Notes under the pieces: generated by a model
The model's database searches: none
What the model was told of the DNA's origin: nothing
What the model saw: only the letters and a program-made list of their open reading frames with translations
Translations under genes and position numbers: made by a program
Virus record (IMG/VR): IMGVR_UViG_3300008117_000043
Coordinates: 1-64,000 of that record
Length of the DNA stretch: 64,000 bases
Source: a virus
Reading direction: 5' to 3' (one strand)
Shown: piece after piece, positions 8,233 through 15,488 of the stretch
Layout of the letters: each line of letters starts with the position of its first letter
Position numbering within the stretch: the stretch's first letter is position 1

Positions 8233-9963
8233 TTATGCTGCCGGTGGAGCTGCTGGTGCTGCTGGTGCTGCACCAGCGCCCGGAACTGCTGCTGCTGGTG
8301 TTGCTTCTGCAGGTGCCATTTCAGGTGGAACCGGTTGATCTGCTAGTGCGCCCATGTCTGCGCTTAGGCCGGCTTGACTTACTCCTGCGCCCCGCATTTC
8401 TGCCGAACTGTCAGTAGGTATAGGATTAGCTTTACCGTTTTCTTCAGCCCATAAACGTTCGTTTTCTGCAATTTCTTCTTCGTTCATTCCTAAGAATCGT
8501 TTTAATGCAAAACGTTTTGACATAAACGGTACTTGCGATAACTGAGCAAATGTACTAATTCGTTGTGTATCCAATTCTGCTTGTCGATAGCTGGCAAAAT
8601 TTTGTGGAGGCTGAAACTTTAATTCAAATAATGCAGAATCAATATTAACACCTCTCTTATGTAGGTATCGTTTAAATTCTTGATCAAACATATCTTGAAC
8701 TAGACTCTGTAGTCGTTCGCAATATCTATTAAATCTAAGTTCCTGTATGTAAGCAGTTCCCACACGACCATCATTATACTGTGCTTGACTGTCGTCTGCA
8801 CCAGTAGGTAGATAGCTACTTGGAATACGTAAGCCGCGGAATAGTTTATTAGTAAAATATTTTAAATCGTCAATTTCGCCCAAGTTAGTGCCGCCAGGCA
8901 GTGTTTCTACTTTTGAACCTCTACCTTCAGCAGTCTGAGGGAAAAAGAAGTCTTCATTGATGCTTAATGGATTATATGCCGAGTCTACAACATTTGTGCC
9001 GCCGCCAGTTTGACTAGGAATTCTTCGTTGATGGATTTCGTTCTTTACTCTTTCAACAAATCCCATGGCCAAGTGACTGGGCATGTTACCTACATCAATA
9101 TAAAAAACTCTACGCTCTGGAGCACGTTGCACTCGATAGATAATAATAGCGTCTTCAAGTAATTCTTTTTGTTTATAAACTTTAAAAATATTTTCTAATA
9201 AACTATTACCAAAAGGAAAGTTATTGTCTAAACCTTCACTAAGACTTAGATGCACTACATGTGTTGCATCAATTGCAAATTCGTTGTCGTTATTAAAAAA
9301 TCGTGTACCTGAGCTTTGTGGGTAAGATCCTACCATGCCTCGAACGGCTGCGCCACCTGCTACGTATGCTGTTCCTCTATTGTTAGTACTAGTTGTATTT
9401 GGACTTATTTGTGTTGTAACTAAGTTTTGAAAATTAATATTCAAATCTTTAACTACATACTGCTCGGGCTTTTTGCCTTCGCTTTCGTTGACTATAACTT
9501 TAACAACTTTCCCAGCATCTACATAGTGCCATTTGCCGTCTTCTGGATCTCTAACAAAGAATACATCTCCAAATTTAAAAAGATTTCGCATGATTCTAAA
9601 AATTCTAGTCTCAAATTTTTGCATTTTTGACCAGTGTTGCAGGTATTCTTTTAGAATCCTAACTTCAGTGTTAGTGGCTTTATTCTTATAATATATAAAA
9701 AACGGTGTATGATTAGACTTGTCTTTTTGGCTACAGAAATCTGCTAGAATATCTAAGGCTGCGTTGACCTCTGAATCCATATCCATAGTATCGTATTGAA
9801 GATAACGCTCAATACGATTAGGAGCGCCAACGTATACATCTGGAAGGTACGAACTGTAATTAGTTTTAGCTGGACCTGCACGATTAGACGACAGCGTCAA
9901 AGGGCTGTAGGTTCCTTGTTGAGATCCGGCCGGTACCGGTGTAAAGTATTTTTTCCAACTCAT
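8233..9963 (-). CDS. 20: Portal vertex protein gp20
   Basis: This 576-residue protein is the T4-type portal that nucleates the head and forms the DNA channel. Recognisable pieces are IERYLQYDTMDMDSEVNAAL near residue 55, FGDVFFVRDPEDGKWHYVDA near 130, RRVFYIDVGNMP near 290 and RIPSSYLPTG near 390, all in the order seen in gp20. The C-terminus ends in an Ala/Pro-rich tail of about 50 residues (APAEATPAAAVPGAGAAPAA), a low-complexity extension. It follows the probable tape measure gene by three bases. Confidence 0.93.
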   Translation of the reverse strand: MSWKKYFTPVPAGSQQGTYSPLTLSSNRAGPAKTNYSSYLPDVYVGAPNRIERYLQYDTMDMDSEVNAALDILADFCSQKDKSNHTPFFIYYKNKATNTEVRILKEYLQHWSKMQKFETRIFRIMRNLFKFGDVFFVRDPEDGKWHYVDAGKVVKVIVNESEGKKPEQYVVKDLNINFQNLVTTQISPNTTSTNNRGTAYVAGGAAVRGMVGSYPQSSGTRFFNNDNEFAIDATHVVHLSLSEGLDNNFPFGNSLLENIFKVYKQKELLEDAIIIYRVQRAPERRVFYIDVGNMPSHLAMGFVERVKNEIHQRRIPSQTGGGTNVVDSAYNPLSINEDFFFPQTAEGRGSKVETLPGGTNLGEIDDLKYFTNKLFRGLRIPSSYLPTGADDSQAQYNDGRVGTAYIQELRFNRYCERLQSLVQDMFDQEFKRYLHKRGVNIDSALFELKFQPPQNFASYRQAELDTQRISTFAQLSQVPFMSKRFALKRFLGMNEEEIAENERLWAEENGKANPIPTDSSAEMRGAGVSQAGLSADMGALADQPVPPEMAPAEATPAAAVPGAGAAPAAPAAPPAA

Positions 9964-9966
9964 ATA

Positions 9967-12315
9967 TTATCTAGCGTAAATGTTGCCATTTAGTCCTTTG
10001 GTTGCTTTAATCTGTCGCTTAGTATTGTCGACCATGTTATTAGTACTTGAAAGCATCTGTGCCATTAGCATATTTAAGCTTTGTAGTGATGTATTGAGGT
10101 CGTTAAGAGTAGCAGTTCCAGAATTTATTGCAGTTGTTTCTGATGGCGTATCTGCCTTTTTGGTAGGCTGAGGCACTTCGGCCATATTCATTTTACTAAT
10201 ACCCTTGGCAAGATTAGCCAATTGATTTTCAGTCATAACAGTTTCTTTACCGTGCAGCATTGCCATAGTACCTGAGCCAAAATCTTCTATAAGTTTACCT
10301 ACACTGCCTACAGATCCGTTTTGTCTTGAGATTGTTGGCATACTTAATACTCGAACGTTTAATCCTTGATTGCCAGTTGCTAGTCTCATAAGTGACGACA
10401 CTGTATCTCCGCCACCTTCTGCTTCCTCAGCAGCCGCTTCTTCTTTCTTTCTTCGTCTATTTTGAACGTCTTCTAATCTACTTTCTCCAGGAGTCTGTCG
10501 AGCTTTTCTTTGCTCTTCGGCAGTCCGTCTGTTACTTTCAGATAGAGCAGCGTCAACAAGTTGTTTAGTTGCACCAGGACCTTGTGCTAATATATTTTGA
10601 AGATACTTATTAGTATCCATATTTTGAGCCTTGGCTTGTTTTTCCATTGTAGCCATTAATGCATCTTTACTTTTATCATTTTTCAAGAACGCCAGTAAGC
10701 CTCTCATCTCTGCAGAGTCAGCAGTTAGTCCTGTACCTCGTTCTTTTGACTCAGCTAGCCCCTTTTGTATTGCGTCTATCATTGATTTACTGTCTGGTCT
10801 TTGATCAGAAATCATACCTAACAAGTTTGTAAGTGCTTTATCAGTTTTTTGTTCGGCTTCTGCTCGTATTTTATTATCTTTACCTTTTGCAGCATCTAGA
10901 GTCTTGTAATAATCGTCAAATGCTTTGCCAATAACTTTGTTATTCTGTAATTGTCCGTAAGTTGCTTTTTGTACGCCTGCAGAAAGATCGTTTAGATTGT
11001 TGGTTACAGCTTTTGTTGTCCTAGTTACACCGTCGCCGTTTGACTTTTGCTCTTTAGCAGTATCTGCATTAATCTTTTCTAAAACTTTTCTTTGACCTTC
11101 TCGAGTGTTAAGATCAACTTTAAGTTCTTTAGCAGTAGCTGCCATCCGATCAGAAAACGCTGCTACATTCTGATTAGATTCTATAGCAGACTGATTTCCT
11201 TGCGATGCTAGAGTCATCATAGCTTCTGATCTTTGATTTGCAGCGTAGGCTATAGCAGCTTCTTGTGTCAGACGTTTAGCAGTAGCTTCGTCGCCGCGTT
11301 TAGCTGCATCAGCTGATGCTTTCATTAATCTTTGAGCTTCACCTCCGGCCATAGCGAACTTTTCTGCCATGTCTTTAGAAGGACGACCCATAGCAAACAT
11401 CTGTTCTTGTAGTTTAGCAAAGTCTGGTCCTGCTATTTTACTGGCTGCGGTCATAGAATCAAATGCTGTTTTTACACCTTCGCCACCTTTTCTTAAGGCA
11501 AGGTCAACTGCTGCTCTTACTTGTCCGTTTTCTTTTTGTTTTCTTAACTCGTCTTCTTGTTCTTTACGACTTTTGCCTGTTATCTTGGCAATAGCATCCA
11601 TCTCAAACGCTAATGATTCTGCTTGTTTTATAGCATTAGCTGTTGCTTCAGCGTCATTTAAATTTAAGCGTTTTTGTTGACTAATTGTGTAGCTTAGGAT
11701 ACTGTTCAAATCTGTAGAGGTATATCCCATTTTGGTCAAATTATCAATTAGACCGCTTTTGTCAAACATCTCCTCACTAGCTTTAGCAAATAACTTTGCT
11801 CCTTCATTAACACCACCTGGTAGTTTTGCAAATGCTGTACTGTTCTTAGCAATTACCTCACTAAACTCTCTAAGAGGTAATCTTGTACCTGCACTGGCCA
11901 TTCTTAATTCTACTAGACTATTTCCAAAAGAAGCACCGGTGTTACTGAGTCCGTCTAATGTGGTTATAGTGTCTTCAAGCGAAGTAACAATGTTACCGCC
12001 CACTTTTGCTATACCGCCAAGTGCTTTACCTATGTGGCTGTCTGATGCTATAAGATTTTGACTGACAATGTTAAATCCATCAGATACTTTAACGCCGCCC
12101 TGCAGCATTTTGCCAAATCCTTCAGACGCAATACCAGTAGCTGCTTTACCTAATCCTAGTAATTCACCGCCTACTGCATCTATTGTTTTGGTCCACTGCG
12201 AAGGAGGTTTTCCGCCTGGAACAGACGGAGCTGAAGGCATTGACGGCCCGCCATCTTTCATAGCACGTTTAAATGCTTCGCTTATAATGTCTATGTCGCC
12301 GCGGTCTAAAGGCAT
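9967..12315 (-). CDS. Probable tail tape measure protein
   Basis: This 782-residue protein is largely helical with long Ala/Lys/Glu/Gln-rich stretches from about residue 150 to 650. The C-terminal part has FGSGTMAMLHGKETVMTENQ, a signature often found near the end of tape measure proteins, followed by a helix that ends the protein. The N-terminus includes alternating Gly/Ala helices (GKAATGIASEGFGKMLQGG) that could be membrane-active. It adjoins the portal gene and is divergent from gp26, the hub chaperone whose T4 partner set includes the tape measure gp29. Homology to gp29 cannot be shown by eye; a structural internal protein is the alternative. Confidence 0.6.
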   Translation of the reverse strand: MPLDRGDIDIISEAFKRAMKDGGPSMPSAPSVPGGKPPSQWTKTIDAVGGELLGLGKAATGIASEGFGKMLQGGVKVSDGFNIVSQNLIASDSHIGKALGGIAKVGGNIVTSLEDTITTLDGLSNTGASFGNSLVELRMASAGTRLPLREFSEVIAKNSTAFAKLPGGVNEGAKLFAKASEEMFDKSGLIDNLTKMGYTSTDLNSILSYTISQQKRLNLNDAEATANAIKQAESLAFEMDAIAKITGKSRKEQEDELRKQKENGQVRAAVDLALRKGGEGVKTAFDSMTAASKIAGPDFAKLQEQMFAMGRPSKDMAEKFAMAGGEAQRLMKASADAAKRGDEATAKRLTQEAAIAYAANQRSEAMMTLASQGNQSAIESNQNVAAFSDRMAATAKELKVDLNTREGQRKVLEKINADTAKEQKSNGDGVTRTTKAVTNNLNDLSAGVQKATYGQLQNNKVIGKAFDDYYKTLDAAKGKDNKIRAEAEQKTDKALTNLLGMISDQRPDSKSMIDAIQKGLAESKERGTGLTADSAEMRGLLAFLKNDKSKDALMATMEKQAKAQNMDTNKYLQNILAQGPGATKQLVDAALSESNRRTAEEQRKARQTPGESRLEDVQNRRRKKEEAAAEEAEGGGDTVSSLMRLATGNQGLNVRVLSMPTISRQNGSVGSVGKLIEDFGSGTMAMLHGKETVMTENQLANLAKGISKMNMAEVPQPTKKADTPSETTAINSGTATLNDLNTSLQSLNMLMAQMLSSTNNMVDNTKRQIKATKGLNGNIYAR

Positions 12316-12339
12316 TTATTTTTTCCTAAAATATGAGTA

Positions 12340-12347
12340 TATAAATA
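12340..12347 (+). promoter_or_regulatory. T4 late promoter, exact TATAAATA (gp26 operon)
   Basis: TATAAATA matches the T4 late -10 consensus exactly and lies 29 bases before the gp26 ATG, with a Shine-Dalgarno GGAG between. It is embedded in the inverted repeat GAGTAT-ATAA-ATACTC. Expected initiation is about six bases downstream, giving a leader of roughly 20 bases. Confidence 0.75.
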
Positions 12348-12356
12348 CTCGTATTA

Positions 12357-12364
12357 TATTTATC
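12357..12364 (-). promoter_or_regulatory. Late promoter GATAAATA (tape measure/portal operon)
   Basis: On the minus strand GATAAATA lies 42 bases before the tape measure ATG at 12315. It is one base from the late consensus. Its predicted start falls inside the opposing plus-strand late promoter region, so the two promoters face each other in a 60-base gap. Confidence 0.6.
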
Positions 12365-12375
12365 TGGAGTAAAAA

Positions 12376-13200
12376 ATGAGTAATCCGCTACAAAAATACT
12401 TTAGACAACCTAAAGTATTTGTGTCACTGCCCAGCAGAGGCATGTATTATCCTAATGGTTCGTTTATCGGCGATTCTAATAATGTACCAATTATGGGCAT
12501 GACAGGCATGGATGAAGTATTAGCCAAAACCCCTGATGCGCTGTTGAACGGTGAGGCTACTGTAAAAATTATAGAAAGCTGTTGTCCTTATATTAAAAGT
12601 GCTTGGAATGTTCCTAGTCTTGATCTAGAATTATTATTAGTGGCCATTAGAATTGCAACCTATGGGGACAAAATGACTATAGATCATACCTGTAGTGAAT
12701 GCCAGCATGAAAATAGTTACGAAGCTGATTTGAAAACAATAATTGATCATTTAGGCGCCATTAAAGCAGAAAATACTCTAATAATTGACCCTATAAAAAT
12801 TAATATTAGACCTTTAAATTACAAACAAATCACCGAAATTAATCTAAGAAATTTTGCAATTCGTAGGCAATTATATCAAGCACTAGAACTTCAAGATCAA
12901 GAAGAACAGCAAAAAATTGTTGATACAGTCTACGAAGAAATGGCTGCAATCAAAGCTGAATCTATAATTGCTCGTATAGAAAGTGTAGAAACATTAGAAA
13001 ATGTTGTTGATAATGTTGAACACATTACTGAATGGATTAGAAATTCAGATAGAGAACTGTTTGCCAAGGTCACTGAATTCTTTGATCGAGCACAGGCAGC
13101 ATTAGAGATTCCTAAATTTCCTGCTAAGTGTTCTAATTGCGGACATCAAGTAGATCTTGAAATCACATTGGATCAAGCAAATTTTTTCGATCAAGCTTGA
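12376..13200 (+). CDS. 26: Baseplate hub/tail assembly chaperone gp26
   Basis: This 274-residue protein matches the T4 gp26 family: VFVSLPSRGMYYPNG near residues 15-28, GMTGMDEVLAKTPDALLNGE near 41-60 and ESCCPYIKSAWNVPSLDLEL near 67-86. Two CxxC pairs (Cys106/109 in TCSECQ and Cys252/255 in KCSNCG) form a likely zinc site. In T4 gp26 acts with gp51 in building the hub around the tape measure protein. The last codons contain A-AAT-TTT-TTC, a slippery sequence that could extend the protein by -1 frameshifting into the next ORF, giving about 348 residues. GGAG precedes the start. Confidence 0.88.
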   Translation: MSNPLQKYFRQPKVFVSLPSRGMYYPNGSFIGDSNNVPIMGMTGMDEVLAKTPDALLNGEATVKIIESCCPYIKSAWNVPSLDLELLLVAIRIATYGDKMTIDHTCSECQHENSYEADLKTIIDHLGAIKAENTLIIDPIKINIRPLNYKQITEINLRNFAIRRQLYQALELQDQEEQQKIVDTVYEEMAAIKAESIIARIESVETLENVVDNVEHITEWIRNSDRELFAKVTEFFDRAQAALEIPKFPAKCSNCGHQVDLEITLDQANFFDQA

Positions 13201-13202
13201 TC
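13179..13202 (+). promoter_or_regulatory. Candidate -1 programmed frameshift signal in gp26
   Basis: The gp26 frame reads GCA AAT TTT TTC GAT, so A-AAT-TTT (13179-13185) is a canonical X-XXY-YYZ heptamer and overlaps T-TTT-TTC, a second canonical site. Three bases after the first heptamer comes GATCAAGCTTGATC (13189-13202), a perfect palindrome able to fold as a hairpin. A -1 slip bypasses the gp26 stop at 13198-13200 and enters the downstream ORF frame with no intervening stop. Confidence 0.6.
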
Positions 13203-13421
13203 ACTAAATCAAACTCTGACATTGAAAAACTGATCAGCCGCTTTGAAAATCAAATCAAGCAGATAAAACACGAAATTTTTAGAATAAGTTGGTATATGCG
13301 GGGAGGTGTCAGCAGCACTGACCTGTTCTATCTCTACAGTTATGAAGATAGAGAAATACTGGCCAACATCATTGATGAAAATCTCAAAGCCAGCCAAGAA
13401 GCTGGTCTTCCTTTAATTTAA
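13197..13421 (+). CDS. Small tail assembly chaperone ORF (gp51-like position or gp26 frameshift extension)
   Basis: This 74-codon frame has no ATG near its front; the only initiator-like codon is TTG at 13197, overlapping the gp26 stop as TTGA, with no clear ribosome site. Its frame is -1 to gp26 and open back to the slippery site, so it is more likely read as a fusion with gp26. The peptide is helical with the motif FRISWYMRGGVSSTDLFYLY, a pattern I associate with small proteins at this place in T4-like phages. It would be a tape-measure chaperone extension, like lambda G/GT. The T4 counterpart by role could be gp51; homology is not proven. Confidence 0.65.
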   Translation: MITKSNSDIEKLISRFENQIKQIKHEIFRISWYMRGGVSSTDLFYLYSYEDREILANIIDENLKASQEAGLPLI

Positions 13422-13429
13422 AGACCAGC
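13401..13429. terminator. Hairpin over two convergent stop codons
   Basis: GCTGGTCTT (13401-13409) and AAGACCAGC (13421-13429) are perfect 9-base inverted repeats with a loop containing both stop codons of the convergent genes. Because of the symmetry both proteins end in Ala-Gly-Leu-like codons. There is no T-run on either side, so it is at best a weak or factor-assisted bidirectional terminator. Confidence 0.45.
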
Positions 13430-13870
13430 AGCCTGTAGAGCTTTTTTCAGTTCTGGATCTGTTGCAAACTGACTGTAGGAACCTGGTTCTCCGGGTTTAG
13501 CAGGATCTGGTTTAGGACCATTAGGTTTCCATTTACCATCAGCTGGCTGTGTTCCCTGTCCTTGATCTGGTTTTGCAGGATCTCCAGGCTTGTTAGGCTT
13601 TGCATCACTCTTAGTCCATGTACTGAATAGTGATTTGACTTTGTCAATTGGTGCAGTTGCTAGGAAGCCAATTGCATCGCTGGCTTTAATATCTCCAATG
13701 ATTGGATAGGTGATAATCTCTGCTATAGTTTTCTTGCCTTCATCACTGGTGGCCCAAGTCATAAAATAAGTCATAGCAATTTCAGAAGCAATTAATAATC
13801 CAATTCCGAGACCGCCAGTGGCAGCAGTTTCTACTAGACCAAACGCACGAACTAGCCATCTTAAACCCAT
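13418..13870 (-). CDS. C-terminal part of probable internal head/membrane protein
   Basis: This 150-residue frame starts MGLRWLVRAFGLVETAATGG. A Gly/Ala-rich hydrophobic stretch follows (residues 15-40, GIGLLIASEIAMTYFMTW), which could cross a membrane. A Pro/Lys/Gly-rich flexible region (residues 100-135, repeats of KPGDPAKP type) precedes a short terminal helix. The frame is open upstream for another 120 codons without a start, so this is best read as the 3' part of a longer gene whose N-terminus is at 14280. The intact product would be about 287 residues. Confidence 0.5.
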   Translation of the reverse strand: MGLRWLVRAFGLVETAATGGLGIGLLIASEIAMTYFMTWATSDEGKKTIAEIITYPIIGDIKASDAIGFLATAPIDKVKSLFSTWTKSDAKPNKPGDPAKPDQGQGTQPADGKWKPNGPKPDPAKPGEPGSYSQFATDPELKKALQAAGL

Positions 13871-14280
13871 GGCTGTGCGTAGAGCATACTTGATAAAGGA
13901 ACTGGCAGCAATGATAGTTACGATTGTGGCTAATAGCTGTTTACGAGTTTCGTTGTAGTCTTCATTGGCCTGCTCTTTGGTAATTTCACCAGCAGCAACT
14001 TGTCGAGCTAGTTCCTTTTCTACAATAGCAATGTCTGTCCAATAACCAGTAGCAAGATCTGCGTAGCCTATCAGTCTTAGAATACGTGTCGTAGCACCGC
14101 CAAGTTTTAGAAAACTAGCTCTGCCCAGCTTATTGTATGCAGGCTCGTTCCTACGTTCTTGAATTAGATCAATTAGATAATTTTTACCTGACTGTATTTT
14201 TCTCTGTATTTTTCTACCTCGCTCTACCTGGGTACATAACTAGTAGGACCAGCTTCAGCGATAAGATCAGAAATTCTCAT
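13418..14280 (-). pseudogene. Frameshifted gene for a capsid-targeted internal protein
   Basis: ATG at 14280 starts MRISDLIAEAGPTSYVPR and hits TAG at 14224-14226. The -1 frame continues at that point as VERGRKIQRKIQSGKNYLID and runs open into the MGLRW frame to the stop at 13418. Adding one C to CCC (about 14228-14232) would restore a single frame. The N-terminus closely resembles the capsid-targeting leader of T4 internal proteins (MKTYQEFIAEA); LIAE is a fitting gp21 cleavage site. A hydrophobic segment LLATIVTIIAASSFIKYAL lies upstream of MGLRW. It may be a real mutation, an assembly error or a programmed shift; I favour a single-base deletion. Confidence 0.55.
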
Positions 14281-14287
14281 GATATTT

Positions 14288-14295
14288 TATTTATT
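14288..14295 (-). promoter_or_regulatory. Possible late box AATAAATA before internal head protein
   Basis: The minus strand has CTAAATAAATAAAATATC just before ATG at 14280, containing AATAAATA. It would give a nearly leaderless mRNA and no Shine-Dalgarno is visible, so the assignment is tentative. An alternative is that the gene is reached from the upstream structured region. Confidence 0.3.
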
Positions 14296-14307
14296 TAGAA
14301 TGATTTA

Positions 14308-14760
14308 AGATGAACTGCGTTCATCTGCTCTTCGCTAACGCTCGAGCTTTTCTTTATTTAATGATATAATTAGAAGTTATCACGTATGTGATAACTGTTT
14401 AAAATTCATGTAGATTGTTTAGGTCAAACGGAACCTCCTACAGGTTCCAATTTTCATGTGAGTTGCCCCAGCCATACGTGGAAGTAGGTGTTTTTACCGT
14501 GTACTAATGGGCTCTGACCTTTCCCAACCTACGTCGATACGCTTAAAAAGCGCCTTAGACCTCGTTCCTAGTGTCTAAGTTTTTATAGCACGGTTTTTCG
14601 TATGCTAACATTCATACTATATCAATGCGTTGGGCATATGGTTCGAACCCTCTGACTCGCTTCCAATTTTTCAGGATAGTGGATTAACTCCACGGGAGTG
14701 CATCAATATGTTACGTGTCCGATTTCTTACGTCGGTTTTTCCACAGCGGTATTACAAACT
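14308..14760 (-). ncRNA. Candidate structured RNA, unidentified
   Basis: No gene fits in this stretch of about 450 bases, the largest gene-free interval in the window, and it is visibly richer in G and C than its surroundings. It holds many stems: AGATGAA/TTCATCT (14308-14326), AGTTATCAC/GTGATAACT (14375-14396, 9 bp), GGAACCT/AGGTTCC (14430-14448), GTAGGT/ACCTAC (14484-14532), CGCTT/AAGCG (14540-14552), CTTAGAC/GTCTAAG (14554-14579), GTATG/CATAC (14600-14617) and GTGGA/TCCAC (14679-14693). Flanking genes on both sides are minus strand, so that direction is preferred. It does not match tRNA, tmRNA, RNase P or a group I core by eye. A remnant intron linked to the adjacent GIY-YIG gene is one alternative. 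Confidence 0.5.
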
Positions 14761-14772
14761 GGCCCGCTAACC

Positions 14773-15234
14773 TTAAGTGTTAGATGATTTTAAATTGTGT
14801 TCTAGAAGAGCCTGTCTAAGCGATGGTGAACTGCCTACACGTACATTGATTATGCCATTATAGTAGTCGTCAGTTTCGAGAACTCTACGATCAAATTGTT
14901 CTCTTGCTTCAATATAACTACATTCTGACTTGCTTTTACAGTAAAAGAGAATTTCTCTGAGAAAGCGATCAGGACCTAATGTTGTAACATCTTGATTGAG
15001 CCTGTCGTTTGAGCCATAGTATTTTTGCCAATCGGAGTCTATTTTTGACTTAATGCGTTTCTTTTTTTTAGTACCGTTTTTAAGTGTTACTGTTTTATAG
15101 CTAGTTTTACTGAATTTTGCCAGTTTTTTGCCTATATATTTTCTGCCTGTAGCTGTATTAGTGATAAGATACACGAATCCCACACAGTCTTCAGGCAATT
15201 CTGTAACAAGTTGATTTTGATAATACCATGACAT
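14773..15234 (-). CDS. GIY-YIG-like endonuclease
   Basis: This protein of about 153 residues opens MSWYYQNQLVTELPEDCVGF. It shows the GIY-YIG pattern as VYL (residues 21-23) and YIG (33-35), with a following KYYGSNDRL element typical of these nucleases and an acidic/aromatic C-terminal part (EAREQFDRRVLETDDYYNG). It probably cuts DNA, and may be a free-standing homing-type or repair nuclease. ATG at 15234 is preferred over TTG at 15237. It follows an 81-residue ORF by a few bases and lies just upstream of the hairpin-rich region. Related short proteins occur near gp46/47 in T4-like phages. Confidence 0.65.
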   Translation of the reverse strand: MSWYYQNQLVTELPEDCVGFVYLITNTATGRKYIGKKLAKFSKTSYKTVTLKNGTKKKKRIKSKIDSDWQKYYGSNDRLNQDVTTLGPDRFLREILFYCKSKSECSYIEAREQFDRRVLETDDYYNGIINVRVGSSPSLRQALLEHNLKSSNT

Positions 15235-15242
15235 CAACTTGT

Positions 15243-15488
15243 TTATGCCTCGTCGTCTTGTTTGTCCTGTAAAAGTGATTGTTTGTATTTTGGTGATTTA
15301 ATTTTTGGTTTGTTTTTTCTTACTTCGCCTATTTCTACTCGTCTAATTGTAGCTAATCTTCTAATTTCAGATAGCAGTGCCCTAGCTTCAATGCCTGAAG
15401 TATGCGTCTGTTTAGTTTCCCAACGCTGATTCGCCTCAAAATATTTTATAAAGGTTCTAATTATTTGTTCGTGAATATCACTAGTCAT
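15243..15488 (-). CDS. Small conserved basic protein downstream of gp46
   Basis: This 81-residue protein has a helical N-terminal part (MTSDIHEQIIRTFIKYFEAN) containing conserved-looking HTSGIEARALLSEIRRLATI, and a Lys-rich C-terminus (KNKPKIKSPKYKQS). The pattern is reminiscent of small histone-like phage proteins. It overlaps the gp46 end by eight bases and is thus in the same early operon. A DNA-binding role is only a suggestion from charge. Confidence 0.6.
   Translation of the reverse strand: MTSDIHEQIIRTFIKYFEANQRWETKQTHTSGIEARALLSEIRRLATIRRVEIGEVRKNKPKIKSPKYKQSLLQDKQDDEA

Noticed and set aside
14636-14662. TTCGAAC T-loop-like sequence suggesting a tRNA
   Set aside because: On neither strand does the five-base T-stem pair around it, and no acceptor or anticodon arms fit. 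GGTTCGAACC is merely palindromic.
14355-14760. Group I or group II intron, tmRNA or HEARO-type RNA
   Set aside because: A GATATAGT piece and the GIY-YIG neighbour hinted at a group I intron, but the conserved core pieces are not in the right order. No domain V, no tag peptide reading frame and no HNH partner were found. Kept only as an unidentified structured RNA.
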